From: Symsagittifera roscoffensis
Taxonomy: Eukaryota > Xenacoelomorpha > Acoela > Convolutidae
Length of the DNA stretch: 64,000 bases
Assembly: GCF_963678635.1 (NCBI RefSeq)
Contig: NC_087062.1
Location: forward strand, 53,146,473-53,210,472
Direction of reading: 5' to 3'
In this document: in pieces, positions 62,774 through 64,000 of the stretch
Layout: every line of letters starts with the position of its first letter
Numbering within the stretch: the stretch's first letter is position 1
Notes under the pieces: generated by a model
What the model saw: the letters and a program-made list of their open reading frames with translations, nothing else
What the model was told of the DNA's origin: nothing
Databases searched by the model: none
Made by a program: the position numbers and the translations under genes

Positions 62774-63228
62774 TTAGGCAGTCTTCCAATTCAGCAATGT
62801 TTCCAGGGCCACCCACCACGGTCGGGAGGTGTTCCTCGTTTTATTCTTCTCAAGAAGATCGCTAGTCACTTGCTTCCCAGTGGCCTGGTGTTCATTTGAG
62901 ACCCATTCTTTGCCGACGTCCACTTCCCATGTCTGCCCGCTCGTCGAACCTCGTTTCATTTTTGTCCTCCGAGGCTTGAAGTCTTCTTCCGATGTTGAGC
63001 TGGAGGGGATCTCCATCTCTCTTTCTACGTCGAGCAGTTTCCTTGGCTCGTAGCTACTCTTGTAGGCTGCTGTCTTCCATCGTGCCAGAACCATGGGGGC
63101 CATCTCTCTCAAGTTTTTCTCCGAGACCGCATCCGCTGAAGGACTGCCCAATCCCTCCACGTCTCTCTTCCTCTTGCGAGATCTCACGTCTTTACTCGGG
63201 GCGTTGTCGTTATCATCACTGATTCGAC
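62774..63228 (-). pseudogene. Array segment B, copy 2
   Basis: As copy 1, but with Ser instead of the stop. It reads on through VSNEHQATGKQVTSDLLEKN to TAA at 62774. A -1 shift near the AATAAAACG at about 62847 would lead into NIAELEDCLKKLDSGV of segment C. Confidence 0.55.
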
Positions 63229-64000
63229 TTTTTTGTCTCCATCCAACCCTTCCAACTCTTGCCTCCCCCCTGCTCGAGCCTTAAGGATATTAGTACTTTT
63301 AATCTTATTACTAGTTTCGACCTTATCCCCCCTTACACTTTCAATTATTTTATTGTCAGTTTTTTGTTTCAGAGTAGAGCTGTCTTTACATTTGTCTTCT
63401 TTGGTCTTCCGTGATGCCTTCCTCAACTCGACCATCTTGCTCAGCAGTTCTCCTCTAGCTTTCTCCTCTAGACCTGTCCCCATCAGCACAGGCTCTCCGA
63501 ATTTCACCACCGTGTCCCACAGCTCCTCCTTGAAATCATCCAATGTGATCTCGTCATTCACTTCTCGATTAAAATCGCTCAAGAATTCTCGCCAAGCGTC
63601 CTCATCCAGAGTGCCTAGGAAAGTATCCCTGTTTCCCTCGAAGGTGTTCTTCTCCCTTCTTTCTGCGCTCAGGAAAATCATTCCCATGTTAGGATTCTCG
63701 CTCGTCAGTGGTAACTCTAGATTCTTGCTGGGAGATGAGGTCAGAGGTGGCGTGGCAGTGTCCTCCCAATTTTCTCCGCTCAGATCCTTCAACAGTTCTT
63801 GAGTGGTGAACTCCTCCTCTGATGGTTTTGGCTCCGGTGTGTTTCCCACTTCCATATCCTCTCCTGCCTCGCTGAGAGTCTCGTCCATGCTTTCCTCTCC
63901 TGATTCTACTCCTCTTCTCTCAAGAATCCTCCTGAATTGATCTTCTACAGGGCCGCTCCTTTTATCCCCAGGGGTGCCCACCGATAGGGGTGATGGTGTC
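63184..64000 (-). CDS. Array segment A, copy 2 (partial at window edge)
   Basis: Identical to 59092-59908; the N-terminal 90 or so codons lie outside the window. Confidence 0.55.
   Translation of the reverse strand, partial: TPSPLSVGTPGDKRSGPVEDQFRRILERRGVESGEESMDETLSEAGEDMEVGNTPEPKPSEEEFTTQELLKDLSGENWEDTATPPLTSSPSKNLELPLTSENPNMGMIFLSAERREKNTFEGNRDTFLGTLDEDAWREFLSDFNREVNDEITLDDFKEELWDTVVKFGEPVLMGTGLEEKARGELLSKMVELRKASRKTKEDKCKDSSTLKQKTDNKIIESVRGDKVETSNKIKSTNILKARAGGRQELEGLDGDKKVESVMITTTPRVKT

Larger units (their letters stand above)
60549..64000 (-). repeat. Tandem 4,092-bp coding unit, copy 2 (cut by window edge)
   Basis: Same unit; 640 bases of it lie beyond the right edge, so the array may contain further copies. 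The junction with copy 1 falls inside segment E at 60549. Confidence 0.95.

Overview
This is a window from the nuclear genome of an invertebrate animal. It is AT-rich, intron-rich and crowded with transposon debris. Two conserved animal genes on the minus strand give it its frame. From right to left these are a 90-kDa ribosomal S6 kinase (RSK/RPS6KA, six coding exons, 53501 to 36164, complete, 770 residues) and a PP2C-family phosphatase of the PPM1G type (eight exons seen, 28101 to 556, with the C-terminus running off the left edge). All exon junctions were placed by hand from GT/AG sites, and all join in phase. The code is standard. I cannot assign the phylum.

Region by region. 1-3.6 kb holds PPM1G exons 8 to 5. 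3.6-22.5 kb is PPM1G intron 4, which carries a decayed Polinton/Maverick (about 4.26-18.08 kb). The Polinton has terminal inverted repeats, a plus-strand protein-primed type DNA polymerase B, and minus-strand integrase, packaging ATPase, capsid-protein and core-protein remnants. It sits inside an older dispersed repeat whose uninterrupted relative lies at 42.6-43.7 kb. 22.5-28.1 kb holds PPM1G exons 4 to 1, with two MITE-like elements in intron 2. 28.1-36.2 kb is the intergenic stretch between RSK (3' end) and PPM1G (5' end) and holds only repeats. 36.2-53.5 kb is RSK. Its intron 4 contains a degenerate satellite of about 160 bp. Its intron 1 contains a fold-back element, a decayed reverse-transcriptase fragment and a near-intact APE-type LINE on the minus strand. 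The LINE has a basic upstream ORF, a zinc-finger ORF1 and an endonuclease/RT ORF2, and ORF1 and ORF2 share one frame separated by a single UGA followed by CUA.

53.5-55.9 kb is the RSK upstream region, in which I recognise no gene. 55.9-64 kb is the strangest part. It is a GC-richer, intronless, nearly identical tandem repetition with a 4,092-bp period. Almost all of it is one minus-strand coding register, interrupted by three changes of frame (all in the -1 direction) and a few stops shared by both copies. I do not recognise the encoded proteins. It may be an endogenised virus, a mobile element or a recently amplified gene, and it is the best candidate here for something undescribed.

Several short repeat families recur across the window. 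They include at least two tRNA-derived, SINE-like families, one of which ends in a short hairpin whose stem varies in a compensatory way.
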